A DNA stretch of 33,177 nt, taken from positions 1 through 33,177 of the forward strand of contig JALOOP010000048.1 of the NCBI GenBank assembly GCA_025454315.1, given 5' to 3'. The notes beneath the pieces are model-generated. The model saw nothing but the letters and a program-made list of their open reading frames with translations, was not told the origin of the DNA and made no database searches. The translations under genes were made by a program, and so were the position numbers. How positions within the stretch are numbered: the stretch's first letter is position 1; every line of letters starts with the position of its first letter. This DNA comes from Oculatellaceae cyanobacterium Prado106. Lineage in GTDB: Bacteria; Cyanobacteriota; Cyanobacteriia; Elainellales; Elainellaceae. Shown here piece after piece: positions 24,113-32,876 of the stretch.

Positions 24113-24904
24113 TTAGGATTGCAGGATTTGGTATAGGTAATAGGTGGCCATGGGAATGATGGTCGCGAGTGCAAGTAGCACAATCACCACAATAGTGGCG
24201 CTGCGATCGTCGGTTTCTTCAGCCGTGGCAAAGGTGCTTTCGGTGTTGATGTCGTTGGTGACGATCGGGGGGCCGGGGTCGGGTTGTCCGGTGAGGATGG
24301 CGGTGAGGCGATCGCCCGCATCTTCAAAGGCTTGGTTGTACTTGCCGCCGCGCAAAGGCACCATCATGGTTTCCTGGGTAATGCTGTCGGCCATCTCATC
24401 GGAGAGCAGCGATTTGACCTCGGTTCCGGTTTGGATGGCGATCGTATTGGTGACATTATCTAGCACCACCAGGATCTGATTGGCTTGTTCTTCCGCAGTG
24501 GGAAACCATTTTTGGAACAAGTCCTGGGCAAAGCTGTCGATCGTTTCTTCGTAATCGAGCCGATGGATGGTGACAAACCGCACCTCATTCCCGGTAGACT
24601 GAGCGAGAGCATCGAGTTGGCTAATCAATTCTCCTTGAGTCAAACGGCTAAGTACACCCGCCTGATCGACTAATCGCGTGATGTCTCCAGCCTTTAGCGT
24701 CGGCATGTTGTAAACGCCTGTGGCTTGGGCCGGTAATGGATTGATCAACCAAGTCGTGCAGCAGATGATGAACCCCACAAGGCTCAGCATCCAGGTTGTT
24801 AGCCATGCCTGCCTGGAGGGAACTTGGAATTGCAAGATGCGATCGGGAACTAATGTCCGATTTTTTTGAGGTAGCCAATTTTTTTGAGGCAGGGAGTGTA
24901 TCAT
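24113..24904 (-). CDS. TPM-domain protein, Psb32-like
   Basis: This 263-residue membrane protein has an N-terminal hydrophobic signal (WMLSLVGFIICCTTWLINP, cleavage probably after PAQA). A TPM domain follows (about 70-205) with ITRLVDQAGVLSRLTQGELI, NEVRFVTIHRLDYEETIDSF and NQILVVLDNVTNTIAIQTG. A C-terminal membrane helix (TIVVIVLLALATIIPMATYY) follows a 30-residue acidic linker. In cyanobacteria and plants the TPM protein Psb32 protects photosystem II against photodamage and helps its repair; size and topology fit. The first 30 residues are hydrophilic, so translation may begin later, for example at the Met just before LSLVGF. Confidence 0.87.
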   Translation of the reverse strand: MIHSLPQKNWLPQKNRTLVPDRILQFQVPSRQAWLTTWMLSLVGFIICCTTWLINPLPAQATGVYNMPTLKAGDITRLVDQAGVLSRLTQGELISQLDALAQSTGNEVRFVTIHRLDYEETIDSFAQDLFQKWFPTAEEQANQILVVLDNVTNTIAIQTGTEVKSLLSDEMADSITQETMMVPLRGGKYNQAFEDAGDRLTAILTGQPDPGPPIVTNDINTESTFATAEETDDRSATIVVIVLLALATIIPMATYYLYQILQS

Positions 24905-25413
24905 CCTAGACGGTTCTAATAGAGGCTTACTTCAGAATCTTACCAAATCTAGGATCTTCAGGAATCAGGCGATCGCAGCCCCAGCACCCTACCCCAAAAG
25001 GGGTATTAGCATTTTCCCGAAGTCGCTTACCATAATTGAAGCCTTTTCCCAAAAATCTCCAACTTTGCCCCAAAAATTATTTCAATAAAAGCAACTGTAA
25101 TAAATTCCCCACCTTCTAGAATTTCCACTCAATCCATTCCCACCCTAAAAAATCTTGTATAAAGGTAACTAGCCCATCCCTGAAGTCGCACCTCGTCCCC
25201 TCAAAATATCTCCCCTAAATCACCCCAGACAAACCAATTTACTTCCCCACTCCCTACTCCCCACTCCCTACCCCCCACTCCCCACTCCCCACTCCCCACT
25301 CCCCACTCCCCACTCCCCACTCCCCACTCCCCACTCTCCCCCGTTTCAATACCTGTAACTCCCCCCACCTCCCCCGTCCCCCTGTCTATCCTGGAAACAT
25401 CTATCCTGGAACT
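24905..25413. other. 509-base intergenic region with CCCCACT array
   Basis: This region contains the divergent promoters of the Psb32-like and DUF3038 genes. A small palindrome TACCCC-AAAA-GGGGTA lies at 24990-25005 and a possible -10 (TATAAA) at about 25156. A pyrimidine array follows from 25243 to about 25342, in which nine ACTCCCC heptamers run with exact 7-base spacing (25277-25335). No gene is supported. Confidence 0.7.
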
Positions 25414-26025
25414 ATGTCCACCACCGTCCAGTCCTCCACGCCGCCCCCTCCTGCCAAGCCCGATTGGCAGAATTTGCCGATTCAGGCGCAACCTGACCCC
25501 CAGCAGCTTGATAACATCAAAGCTCAGCTTGACCTGGTGCTGCTTGCCCTAGAAGCCCTAGCCGAGATTAGCTCCGAAGACATGCTCCAGGCGGCTAACC
25601 AGCTTGACCTGGCTGATATGGTCAGCGATCGCGTCTCTCTCTGGCGGCTCCGGCAGTCCAGCCCCCTGCGGAAAGGTCAGGGGCGCAAACGGCTCGATGT
25701 GGATGAGGCGCGATCGCTCGTGCTAATCATCTGCCACCTCGCCAAAAACCACCAGGAACTGATCCGTCGTGCCGTCGCCCTATTAGAGCAACTCACCGAA
25801 CAAAACCGCGAACCTCACCATGCCGCTCTCCTCGGCAACTACCTGGACAACTTCAGCAACGCCTACCAGGAGCGCATGGAAAACGGCGACGATACCCCCC
25901 CCAGCCAACTCACCCACCTCGCCCTCAAACTCCTCATCGACCTCCTCTTCTACAGCGCCACCAACGGCTCAAAGCGCCTCTGGTTGGCTTTGTTGGAGCG
26001 CTCTACGCGAGCAGCAGGAGGTTGA
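25414..26025 (+). CDS. DUF3038 domain protein
   Basis: This 203-residue, mainly helical soluble protein carries the DUF3038 pattern: LDLVLLALEALAEISSEDML, DRVSLWRLRQSSPLRKGQGR and EARSLVLIICHLAKNHQELI, followed by THLALKLLIDLLFYSATNGS. The N-terminal 30 residues are Pro/Gln-rich. DUF3038 is restricted to cyanobacteria and is regularly encoded directly before a DUF4335 gene, as here, suggesting a joint function that is not known. The end overlaps no other gene; a GGGGAAA tract starts at the stop. Confidence 0.88.
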   Translation: MSTTVQSSTPPPPAKPDWQNLPIQAQPDPQQLDNIKAQLDLVLLALEALAEISSEDMLQAANQLDLADMVSDRVSLWRLRQSSPLRKGQGRKRLDVDEARSLVLIICHLAKNHQELIRRAVALLEQLTEQNREPHHAALLGNYLDNFSNAYQERMENGDDTPPSQLTHLALKLLIDLLFYSATNGSKRLWLALLERSTRAAGG

Positions 26026-26290
26026 AAGGGGAAAGGGAAAAGGGGAAGGGGGAAAGGGGAAACTTGGACTGATTTATGGAATAAATTACAGAAGGAAAAC
26101 GGTAAGACTTTCTTCGACCTGTTCTCATTCGACTTCTTCCAAAGATTCCAGTCTTTCATCTCTTTCATCAAAGACCTCAGTCTTTCAAAAAAAGATCTCA
26201 GTCTTTCAAAGATTCAATCCAAGACCTCCCTTTCCCCCTTCCCCTTTCCCCTTTCGCCCTCTTCCCCACTCCCTACTCCCCACTCCCCAA
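26023..26290. repeat. Purine tract - spacer - pyrimidine tract between DUF3038 and DUF4335
   Basis: A GGGGAAA-type purine tract (26023-26063) directly follows the DUF3038 stop. About 160 bases with repeated AAGACYTCAGTCTTTC-like phrases follow, then a CCCTTTCC and CCCCACT tract (26226-26290) touching the DUF4335 start. The internal phrase CTCAGTCTTTCAAA occurs twice. No gene is seen. Confidence 0.75.
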
Positions 26291-26291
26291 A

Positions 26292-27800
26292 ATGTCCACC
26301 TCCGTTCTCCGCCGATACACTCCCCCGACCTGCACCCTAGAGATTGCAGCGATCGGTTCTGCGTTGTCGCGTTGGACCGACCGTGCTGTACTCAAGAATT
26401 TGCGGTTTCAGTTGAGTTTTGATGACCCGAAGCTGCCGCCGGATCAGCAGGTGACGATTCGGGGCGATCGCAATCAGCTAGAAGCCCTCTGGGAAGTGGT
26501 TTCTACCTATATCCAAAATATTTTGATTGAGCCTGCACCCCAGTCTCTTTCATTAGGCTCAGCTACGGTTGACCATCCGGTTGACCCTGTCATGGATCAG
26601 GCCGTGGATCAGGCCATGGATCAGGCCATGGATCAGTCTATGGATCATCAGAGTCAGTCTTCGGTTTCGACTCTGGATCAAGCGCCTCATCTCCTGACGG
26701 CTCATCCTTCTGGGGTATCGCTTCAGCCTAGAGGGTTCCTTTCCCATGAACTGGCTTTGGGCACATTGGCGACCGAAGAATCCGGGTCTGTGATTCAGTT
26801 GAGTGCTTTGCAACTGTTTGATCTGGCGAATGCCTTGGATGATTACTACGCCGAAGTGATGACCCTGCCCAGTTTGGGACGTGCCCGGTGGTCTAAGGCT
26901 CCTGTAGGGTGGATGCAGGCGGCAGCGGCTGCGGTGCTGGTGGTGGGCGTGTCGGTTCCGGTGGCTCGGTTTGTCATGGATGTTTCTAGCCCCAACTTGC
27001 AAACCGCCACAGCCCCAACTACCCGAGAGATTGATATCAATTCGGCGCGTAGACCCATGCCGCCTAGCCTGCCGATTCCCACGTCACCGGGAGCAACGCC
27101 GCCGCCGCTGGTGTTAACACCGCTAACGCCTCCCGCAGCACCTCCCGTTGGGGTGACAGAGCCGCCTGCGGTGACTGCGCCTGTGCTGCCGCCCCAGCCG
27201 ACGATTCCGGACAGCGTCCAGCCGGAGCCAAAAACCACGATCGAGATTCCGGCAGAAACCGAGATGCCCAGCATTCCGGCTCCGGCAGCAGCGCCTAGCG
27301 TGACCGCATCGGCACCGCCGCGTCTGGAGGGGATTACTGAACCTGGGGCGATCGCTTCCTCTAATTCCCCTGCCAGTGCCTCCACCTTGGAACAAGAACT
27401 GGGAGCCGCCGGACTCTCGGCAGATAGTGCCGCTGGAATGGCCTCCAGCAGTGCTGCTCGAAGTGCCCCAATGGCAGCCAGTCCCAGTGCAGCCGCAGAG
27501 AACTCGACTTCGGGTAGCCTCTCCCAGGTGGCTGAGGTGAAAGATTATTTTCAACAGCGCTGGTCACCGCCTGCGGAACTGACCGAAACCCTGGAATATC
27601 GGCTATTGCTCAATGCCGATGGCTCATTGCAACGGATTGTCCCGCTGGGCGAATCCTCGGCCAATTTCCTCGATCGCACCAATATGCCCCTGATGGGTGA
27701 ACCGTTTGTCTCTCCGACCAGCGACGGCACAACCCCTCAAATTCGCCTGGTGCTGGGTTCTGACGGTAAAGTGCAGACCTTTTTGGAATATGCAAATTAG
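26292..27800 (+). CDS. DUF4335 domain membrane protein
   Basis: The 502-residue protein opens with MSTSVLRRYTPPTCTLEIAA, the hallmark of DUF4335. Its globular N-terminal part reaches about residue 195 and is interrupted by an MDQA repeat (residues 101-120) coded by five 12-bp units. One membrane helix follows (about 215-235, AAAAVLVVGVSVPVARFVM), then a Pro/Ala/Thr-rich linker of nearly 200 residues (about 240-415). The last 80 residues are globular: VKDYFQQRWSPPAELTETLE to the end. Its topology resembles TonB-like or wall-spanning proteins, with a cytoplasmic head, one helix and an extended periplasmic arm; that is inference. It pairs with DUF3038. Confidence 0.88.
   Translation: MSTSVLRRYTPPTCTLEIAAIGSALSRWTDRAVLKNLRFQLSFDDPKLPPDQQVTIRGDRNQLEALWEVVSTYIQNILIEPAPQSLSLGSATVDHPVDPVMDQAVDQAMDQAMDQSMDHQSQSSVSTLDQAPHLLTAHPSGVSLQPRGFLSHELALGTLATEESGSVIQLSALQLFDLANALDDYYAEVMTLPSLGRARWSKAPVGWMQAAAAAVLVVGVSVPVARFVMDVSSPNLQTATAPTTREIDINSARRPMPPSLPIPTSPGATPPPLVLTPLTPPAAPPVGVTEPPAVTAPVLPPQPTIPDSVQPEPKTTIEIPAETEMPSIPAPAAAPSVTASAPPRLEGITEPGAIASSNSPASASTLEQELGAAGLSADSAAGMASSSAARSAPMAASPSAAAENSTSGSLSQVAEVKDYFQQRWSPPAELTETLEYRLLLNADGSLQRIVPLGESSANFLDRTNMPLMGEPFVSPTSDGTTPQIRLVLGSDGKVQTFLEYAN
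26592..26651 (+). repeat. Five in-frame 12-bp repeats in the DUF4335 gene
   Basis: ATGGATCAGGCC-like units of 12 bases occur five times (26592, 26604, 26616, 26628, 26640) and encode MDQA VDQA MDQA MDQS MDHQ. The last unit is diverged. Such perfect in-frame repetition suggests recent slippage expansion in a tolerant linker. Confidence 0.85.
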
Positions 27801-27866
27801 GGAGTGGGGAGTGGGGAGTGGGGAGTGGGGAGTGGGGAGTGGGGAGTGGGGAGTGGGGAGTGGGGA
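27801..27866 (+). repeat. GGGGAGT heptamer array behind DUF4335
   Basis: Nine AGT-bearing heptamers with exact 7-base period follow the DUF4335 stop codon directly. They are the reverse complement of the nine-unit array at 25277-25335, so the two-gene DUF3038-DUF4335 unit is bracketed by inverted copies. Only 13-17 bases separate the array from the convergent gamma-glutamyltransferase stop. Confidence 0.9.
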
Positions 27867-27883
27867 ATCTGAACCGGTTGCTT

Positions 27884-29461
27884 CTACACCCTGGCAAATG
27901 CCCCACCTCGACGGCGATCGCCCGCCCCCGCCAAATCCCCCGTCTCATCACAAGTCACCGCATGAACGCCACCAAAGAACATATTCTGCTGTGGCCATTG
28001 TTCAACGGTTCCATTAAACGGAAATTCTTGGGTCTGAAGCGGCAACGGATCAAAGCCCGGTTCCAGGTTGAGAACGCCGCCTTCCCAATGGAGTCGCGGA
28101 CTGCTGACCGCCGCCTCAATTGACTGGCCAAAGTCCAACACCTGTGAAATCACCTGCAAAATCGCTGTCCGAATCCGATTCGAGCCACCTGACCCCAGCA
28201 CCAACTCAGGCCGCTGGTTTTTCAGCACCATCGTCGTCGACATCATCGAAGAAATCCGCACATTCGGCTGCCATTGGTGAAACCCTTGGGGATGCAAATC
28301 GGCTTCACCCAGCATGTTGTTGACCATGATGCCCGTGCCCGGAATCACATAGGAAGACCCTTCGCCATTGGAGGTCGTGACGCTGGCCGCGTTGCCTTCC
28401 CGGTCGATCGCACTGACATGGGTCGTACTGCCCCATTTATTGACCGCAGGACTCAGCCGGGGATTAAACCTCGAAAGATTGGCTAGATATTTGGCTAGAT
28501 GATCAGGCGCGAGGAATTCTTGGGCGATCGCACCCTCATACAGTCGTCCATCGTACCCCTCCTGTCTAGCCTGATTGGTTAGCCGCATTACCTCTGCCAG
28601 GACTTGGACATAGGCGGTTGAATGGGGGGCGATCGCCGACAAATCCAGGCCAGACAACAGCCCCAGCGCAAACGCAATCAGGGTTCCACCCGAGCTAGGC
28701 GGCGGATTGGTCAAGAAGGTATTGCCGCGATAGCAGGTCATCAAAGGCTGTCGTTCTATCACCTGATACTGCGCCAAATCCTCCAGCGTCAGATATCCCC
28801 CCTGCTCCTGGCAATCGCGCACCAGCCGCTGAGCAATCTCTCCTTCGTAGAATCCCCGTGCCCCTTCTGCTACCAGATAACGCAGCGAGTCTGCTAGCTC
28901 GGGCATTTTGAGGCGATCGCCCACCTGCGGCAATTTACCGTCTGTCACATAAATCTGTCGGGCAGCATCCGAGGCCAGAATAATGGGACTCAAGATGTGA
29001 AAACAGTAAGCTTGGAATTCGTTGACCTCAACTCCGCTCTGGGCAGCGGCGATCGCCGGTTCTGCCACCACCGACAGCGGCAAGCGCCCCAACCGCTGAT
29101 GCACCTGCAATAGTCCCTGGATCGTTCCCGGCACCGCCATCGATCCCAATCCAATGTGAAACTCCTGGGTCACCCCACTGCCAAACTGAACCGACACCGG
29201 ATAGAAATCAATCTCCTTTGAATTTCGCTTGTGGCGCGGTGTTTGGGTAAAAAAATCAAACAAAACATCCTGCTGATCCGCCGTATGCGCCAGCAAAAAT
29301 CCCCCACCCGCCACCGAAGTCAACATCGGTTCTGCCACAAACGAAGCCATGACCGCCCCCACCGCCGCATCAAACGCATTCCCCCCAGCCTCAAAAATCT
29401 GGACTCCAGCAGCAACAGTGATGGGGTGACCTGCGGCGATCGCGCCTTTGGGGGTTGGCAT
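27884..29461 (-). CDS. ggt: Gamma-glutamyltransferase
   Basis: This 525-residue Ntn-hydrolase cleaves gamma-glutamyl bonds, as in glutathione turnover. The N-terminal part has AAGHPITVAAGVQIFEAGGN and AVGAVMASFVAEP, then LTNPPPSSGGTLIAFALGLL. The processing site and nucleophile lie in GSTTHVSAIDREGNAASVTT; Thr346 corresponds to the catalytic Thr of E. coli Ggt (TTHYS). IPGTGIMVNNML and LVLGSGGSNRIRTAI are further signatures. ATG 29461 is chosen because the family start (MPTPKGAIAAGHP) follows at once; an upstream start at 29599 would translate a repeat-derived Ser/Pro stretch. No signal peptide is seen, so a periplasmic site, usual in E. coli, is doubtful. Confidence 0.93.
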   Translation of the reverse strand: MPTPKGAIAAGHPITVAAGVQIFEAGGNAFDAAVGAVMASFVAEPMLTSVAGGGFLLAHTADQQDVLFDFFTQTPRHKRNSKEIDFYPVSVQFGSGVTQEFHIGLGSMAVPGTIQGLLQVHQRLGRLPLSVVAEPAIAAAQSGVEVNEFQAYCFHILSPIILASDAARQIYVTDGKLPQVGDRLKMPELADSLRYLVAEGARGFYEGEIAQRLVRDCQEQGGYLTLEDLAQYQVIERQPLMTCYRGNTFLTNPPPSSGGTLIAFALGLLSGLDLSAIAPHSTAYVQVLAEVMRLTNQARQEGYDGRLYEGAIAQEFLAPDHLAKYLANLSRFNPRLSPAVNKWGSTTHVSAIDREGNAASVTTSNGEGSSYVIPGTGIMVNNMLGEADLHPQGFHQWQPNVRISSMMSTTMVLKNQRPELVLGSGGSNRIRTAILQVISQVLDFGQSIEAAVSSPRLHWEGGVLNLEPGFDPLPLQTQEFPFNGTVEQWPQQNMFFGGVHAVTCDETGDLAGAGDRRRGGAFARV

Positions 29462-29737
29462 GGGGGAGGAAGGGGAAAGGGAAAAGGGGAAGGGGGAAAG
29501 GGGGGATGGATGGAAATGAGGGATGGAATTTGGGGTCTTCTTAGAGTGTCTTTTCTGAGACTTCTTCTTAGACTTTATTGATATTGATCTGAAGTCCACC
29601 GTGGTTCATCCAGGTTGATTCTATCGACCTTTCAGAAATTCTACGGCTCATCTTAGTTGATCTCTGTTGATCTCTTCCTAGAAATTCTAAGACTCCCTCA
29701 TCGTTCTCCCTTTCGCCTTTCGCCTTTCCCCTTTCCC
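29462..29737. repeat. Purine tract - spacer - pyrimidine tract between aroA and ggt
   Basis: On the + strand a GGGGAAA-type tract (29462-29506) touches the ggt start codon, so it is pyrimidine on the coding strand. After about 195 bases, including TATTGATATTGATCTG, a CCCTTTCGCC-type tract (29703-29737) reaches the aroA stop and is purine on the coding strand. No gene lies between them. Confidence 0.75.
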
Positions 29738-31081
29738 CTAACCCATCACCGTTTGCAACGTCCCCACAAAATCCGGATAAGAGATTGCAGCAGCTTCGGC
29801 GCGTTGGATGGTGGTGTTGCCTCGGGCGACGAGGGCGGCGATCGCCAAACTCATGGCAATCCGATGATCGGTGAAGCTGTCTACCTCTGCGCCGACCAGG
29901 GGGGAACCTCCGGTGATTTCCAGGCCGTCGGGGAGTTCGGTGAGGGTGGCTCCCATGCGGGTCAGTTGGGCAGCCATGACGGCGAGGCGATCGCTCTCCT
30001 TCACCCGCAGTTCAGCGGCATCGCGAATCACTGTGGTACCCTTTGCCATCGCTGCGGCCACCGCCAGGATGGGAATTTCGTCAATCAAGCGGGGGATTAG
30101 ATCTCCGGCGATCGTGCAGGCTTTCAGAGAACTGGAACGAACCCGCAGATCCGCAACCGGTTCTCCGGCTACTTCGCGGGGGTTTTCCAAGGTAATGTCC
30201 GCTTCCATCGCCGCGAGGGCTTCTAAAATACCTGTGCGGGTAGGGTTAACGCCTACATTTTGAATCGTCAGATCAGATCCAGGGACTATAGCCCCAGCCA
30301 CCAACCAGAAAGCCGCAGAGCTAATATCTCCAGGCACAATCACGGACTGGCCCTGTAACGGTGCGCCACCCGTGACCGTCACACTGCAAGTTTCTGGGTC
30401 AACCGTCAGATGGGCACCGAAGGCTCTCAGCATCCGTTCGCTGTGATCCCGAGAAAGGGCAGGCTCGGTCACGGTTGTTTCCCCTTCAGTCATCAGACCC
30501 GCTAGGAGAATGCAGGATTTGACCTGGGCAGAGGCGATCGGCGACTGATAGTGAATGGGCTTGAGCGATTGTCCTTGAACCGCCAGAGGCGCAAACCCGC
30601 CCTGTCTGTGCCAGATCTGGGCACCCATTTGTTGCAGCGGTTTAATGACTCGGGACATGGGGCGCGATCGCAGCGAAGCATCCCCCGTCACCGTAAAATA
30701 TCTGCCGGGATGGGAGGCCAACAGCCCCATCATTAGGCGAATGGTAGTACCCGAATTGCCTGCGTCCAGGATATCGATCGGCTCCTGGAGTTGTCCCAAG
30801 CCAATGCCTTCCACCGTGACCAATTCCGTGTTCAGGTCAGAAATCTTCGCGCCCATCGCCCGAAAACAAGCCGCAGTACTCCGGGGGTCTTCTCCCAGCA
30901 GCAGCCCTTGAATTTGCGTGGTGCCCTGTGCGATCGCCCCCAGCATCAGCGATCGATGGGAAATCGATTTATCGCCTGGAACCTGGATTTGACCCCGCAA
31001 CGCAAGTCCGGTCGTGGGGGGTGTTACCGTTAGCACATCCTGTTTTTCGGTGCGATTGAGGAAGACAGTAGTAGTAACCAT
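29738..31081 (-). CDS. aroA: 3-phosphoshikimate 1-carboxyvinyltransferase (EPSP synthase) AroA
   Basis: AroA joins phosphoenolpyruvate and shikimate-3-phosphate in the shikimate pathway to aromatic amino acids and quinones. The protein has 447 residues. Substrate-binding signatures are [15 protein letters not shown] (residues 34-48), [46 protein letters not shown] and [12 protein letters not shown]. The combination GDKS, SAQVK, RDHSE and NPTR is the set described for class II EPSP synthases. ATG 31081 is chosen; an in-frame ATG at 31162 would run back over the divergent promoter region. A purine tract follows its stop. Confidence 0.95.
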   Translation of the reverse strand: MVTTTVFLNRTEKQDVLTVTPPTTGLALRGQIQVPGDKSISHRSLMLGAIAQGTTQIQGLLLGEDPRSTAACFRAMGAKISDLNTELVTVEGIGLGQLQEPIDILDAGNSGTTIRLMMGLLASHPGRYFTVTGDASLRSRPMSRVIKPLQQMGAQIWHRQGGFAPLAVQGQSLKPIHYQSPIASAQVKSCILLAGLMTEGETTVTEPALSRDHSERMLRAFGAHLTVDPETCSVTVTGGAPLQGQSVIVPGDISSAAFWLVAGAIVPGSDLTIQNVGVNPTRTGILEALAAMEADITLENPREVAGEPVADLRVRSSSLKACTIAGDLIPRLIDEIPILAVAAAMAKGTTVIRDAAELRVKESDRLAVMAAQLTRMGATLTELPDGLEITGGSPLVGAEVDSFTDHRIAMSLAIAALVARGNTTIQRAEAAAISYPDFVGTLQTVMG

Positions 31082-31213
31082 TAGGATAGACTGACGTGAA
31101 GGGGCGTTAGTAATCCTATCGTGTTTATCGCCTCCAGGACGCTGCAAATGCTGACCCAACACCGGATTCCCGTAAGTTTGTCACTCCTCTCTTTTGACCT
31201 GCCCGTATGGTCT
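31082..31213. promoter_or_regulatory. Divergent promoter region aroA / 31214 gene
   Basis: If the downstream gene starts at 31214, this 132-base stretch is the shared promoter. TAATCCTAT at about 31111-31119 is a possible -10-like sequence. If it starts at GTG 31121, only 39 bases would remain, which is short for two promoters. Confidence 0.3.
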
Positions 31214-31690
31214 ATGGTCGAAACGGACGCCACACTTTACCAAAAAGACCAAGATACCTTCCATGTTCTGCTCACCGAGCCTGTCATCACAGACCCGGTT
31301 CAACCCACCCCAACCGACAGCCTAGAAGATTGGGCCATCCGTCTGCCCGAAGCCGTCCGACCCAGCGCCCAACCTCAACCCACGCCTCGCCTGCTGTGGC
31401 TAGAACTCTCCCCCTACCGCGTCATCATGACGATGCAGGGCAACGGCCAATTCAGCTACCGTCACTACTGGGAACAGGGCGTCTACGGGGTCAGCCGCTA
31501 CTGGCTACAAACCCCAGACCTCTCCCGCAACCAAATCCGCCTCCGCAACTTCACCCGCCACCTCAAGCTAGAAGGCCAAACCCTGCCCCACCATCTCCGG
31601 GTCGAATATGAGCTATGGACTCAAAACTTGCAGCTAGGCCATTACGTCCTCAATCTCGAAATTCATCACCCAGATGTTTTCGACGAATAG
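31214..31690 (+). CDS. Conserved hypothetical protein
   Basis: This soluble protein of about 158 residues starts MVETDATLYQKDQDTFHVLL. A Pro-rich middle (PVQPTPTD, SAQPQPTP) is followed by a beta-rich domain with many aromatic residues (LLWLELSPYRVIMTMQGNGQ, SYRHYWEQGVYGVSRYW) and a C-terminal LRVEYELWTQNLQLGHYVLN. I do not recognise the family. Start is uncertain: GTG 31121 and ATG 31148 (AGGA nine bases upstream) are in frame and would add 31 or 22 residues. 31214 leaves room for the divergent aroA promoter. Two hairpins follow the stop. Confidence 0.65.
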   Translation: MVETDATLYQKDQDTFHVLLTEPVITDPVQPTPTDSLEDWAIRLPEAVRPSAQPQPTPRLLWLELSPYRVIMTMQGNGQFSYRHYWEQGVYGVSRYWLQTPDLSRNQIRLRNFTRHLKLEGQTLPHHLRVEYELWTQNLQLGHYVLNLEIHHPDVFDE

Positions 31691-31718
31691 GTTAGGCATA
31701 TCAACAAGGCGTAATTTT

Positions 31719-31753
31719 TTGGGGAGGGTGATGCGTCTTCGCACCCCTCCCCA
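31719..31753 (+). terminator. GC-rich terminator-like hairpin
   Basis: TTGGGGAGGG-TGATGCG pairs with CGCACCCCTCCCCAA around a TCTT loop, with one bulged base. It lies 29 bases behind the unknown gene and is followed by GTGTTTTCG. It fits an intrinsic terminator for that gene. Confidence 0.6.
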
Positions 31754-31828
31754 AGTGTTTTCGTTCTATTCAATCCGCAATTCCTAACCTCATAGATATC
31801 AAAGATAGATATCAACAGTAGATGTCAA

Positions 31829-31868
31829 CGACAAGGGGCTACAGCATTGACGCTGTAGCCCCTTGTCG
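31829..31868. terminator. Perfect 17-bp-stem hairpin between convergent genes
   Basis: CGACAAGGGGCTACAGC (31829-31845) is exactly reverse complementary to 31852-31868, with the 6-base loop ATTGAC. It lies 51 bases beyond the stop of the response regulator on the minus strand and behind the plus-strand gene. This is a probable bidirectional terminator. Confidence 0.65.
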
Positions 31869-31919
31869 CTTTCTAGAACTTCCTATGGAACTTCATTGAT
31901 TTGCCTTCAACGATTTGCC

Positions 31920-32876
31920 TTAAACTGCGACTGCTTGCCGATAGCGGGCACAGGTCAGCGCCATTCCCACCTGCTGAGCCGACTGGTGAATCATCGCCAG
32001 TTCCTCTTCCGACATGGGACGGGGTTGCTTCCACTGTAGCGAAAGCACCGCCAACACATCGTCTCGGAAGGTGGCTGGAATCAGCAGATGCGCCTGCACT
32101 CCAGAACTCGCGTATTGGGGATTATTGGCTAGATCCGCGTCACCGGGGATATTCATAGAGGCTTGCATTTTTTTGCTGGCGATCGCTTCCTCTGTCAAAG
32201 GATCTTGATCCAGCCAATTCTGGATCTCACCTTCCAGACTGTAGCTGCCCTGGGCGGCCAAGGATTTGCCCTCCACCAGTTGCAGGATACAGCCATCGGT
32301 CGAGAAATTTTCGCCAAAGGCAGCGGCGATCGGTTGCAAACAGGATTCTACTCCGGATGCTTGACGCGCAATTTGCACAATGCTGTTCAGCAATGCCGTA
32401 TGAGCTTGGGCGCGGCGCAGTTCTTCGGTGCGCTGTTTCAACAACTCATAGGTTTCAGCCGCCCGTTGCACAACCGCCTTGAGTTCGTTCGGGTCCCAGG
32501 GCTTGGTGATGTACTTATACACCTGCCCTGAGTTAATGGCATCTACCAGGTCTTCCACATCGGTAAACCCGGTCAAAATAATCCGCATCGTATCGGGGAA
32601 CTGAGGCACCGTCTTACTTAAGAACTCAGTCCCCTTCATTTCGGGCATCCGCTGGTCAGAAATAATGACCGCAACTTCACCCTCAGTCGCCAGTATTTCG
32701 AGCGCTGAAATCCCACTGTCCGCCCGCAGGACATTAAAATCCCGTCGAAAGGTACGGTAAAGCAAGTCAAGGTTATCGGGTTCATCATCGACAACCAGCA
32801 TTTTTGGTTTTTTGGGTTTCTCTAGGCTCATAAGCTGACGACCAATACGATTAACTTCTGGGATGGCGGTATCCAT
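31920..32876 (-). CDS. Response regulator with GAF domain (REC-GAF)
   Basis: The 318-residue protein starts with a receiver domain (about 25-145): acidic residues in MLVVDDEPDN, phospho-acceptor Asp74 in IISDQRMPEMKG, Thr in IILTGFTD and Lys in YKYITKPWDP. A coiled helix (VQRAAETYELLKQRTEELRR) leads to a GAF domain (about 165-312, LLNSIVQIARQASGVESC to QQVGMALTCARY). No DNA-binding or cyclase domain is present, so it may act through protein contacts or as a phosphorelay part. ATG 32876 is preceded by AAGGA at good spacing; Met16 is an alternative start. No kinase gene is adjacent in the window. Confidence 0.92.
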   Translation of the reverse strand: MDTAIPEVNRIGRQLMSLEKPKKPKMLVVDDEPDNLDLLYRTFRRDFNVLRADSGISALEILATEGEVAVIISDQRMPEMKGTEFLSKTVPQFPDTMRIILTGFTDVEDLVDAINSGQVYKYITKPWDPNELKAVVQRAAETYELLKQRTEELRRAQAHTALLNSIVQIARQASGVESCLQPIAAAFGENFSTDGCILQLVEGKSLAAQGSYSLEGEIQNWLDQDPLTEEAIASKKMQASMNIPGDADLANNPQYASSGVQAHLLIPATFRDDVLAVLSLQWKQPRPMSEEELAMIHQSAQQVGMALTCARYRQAVAV

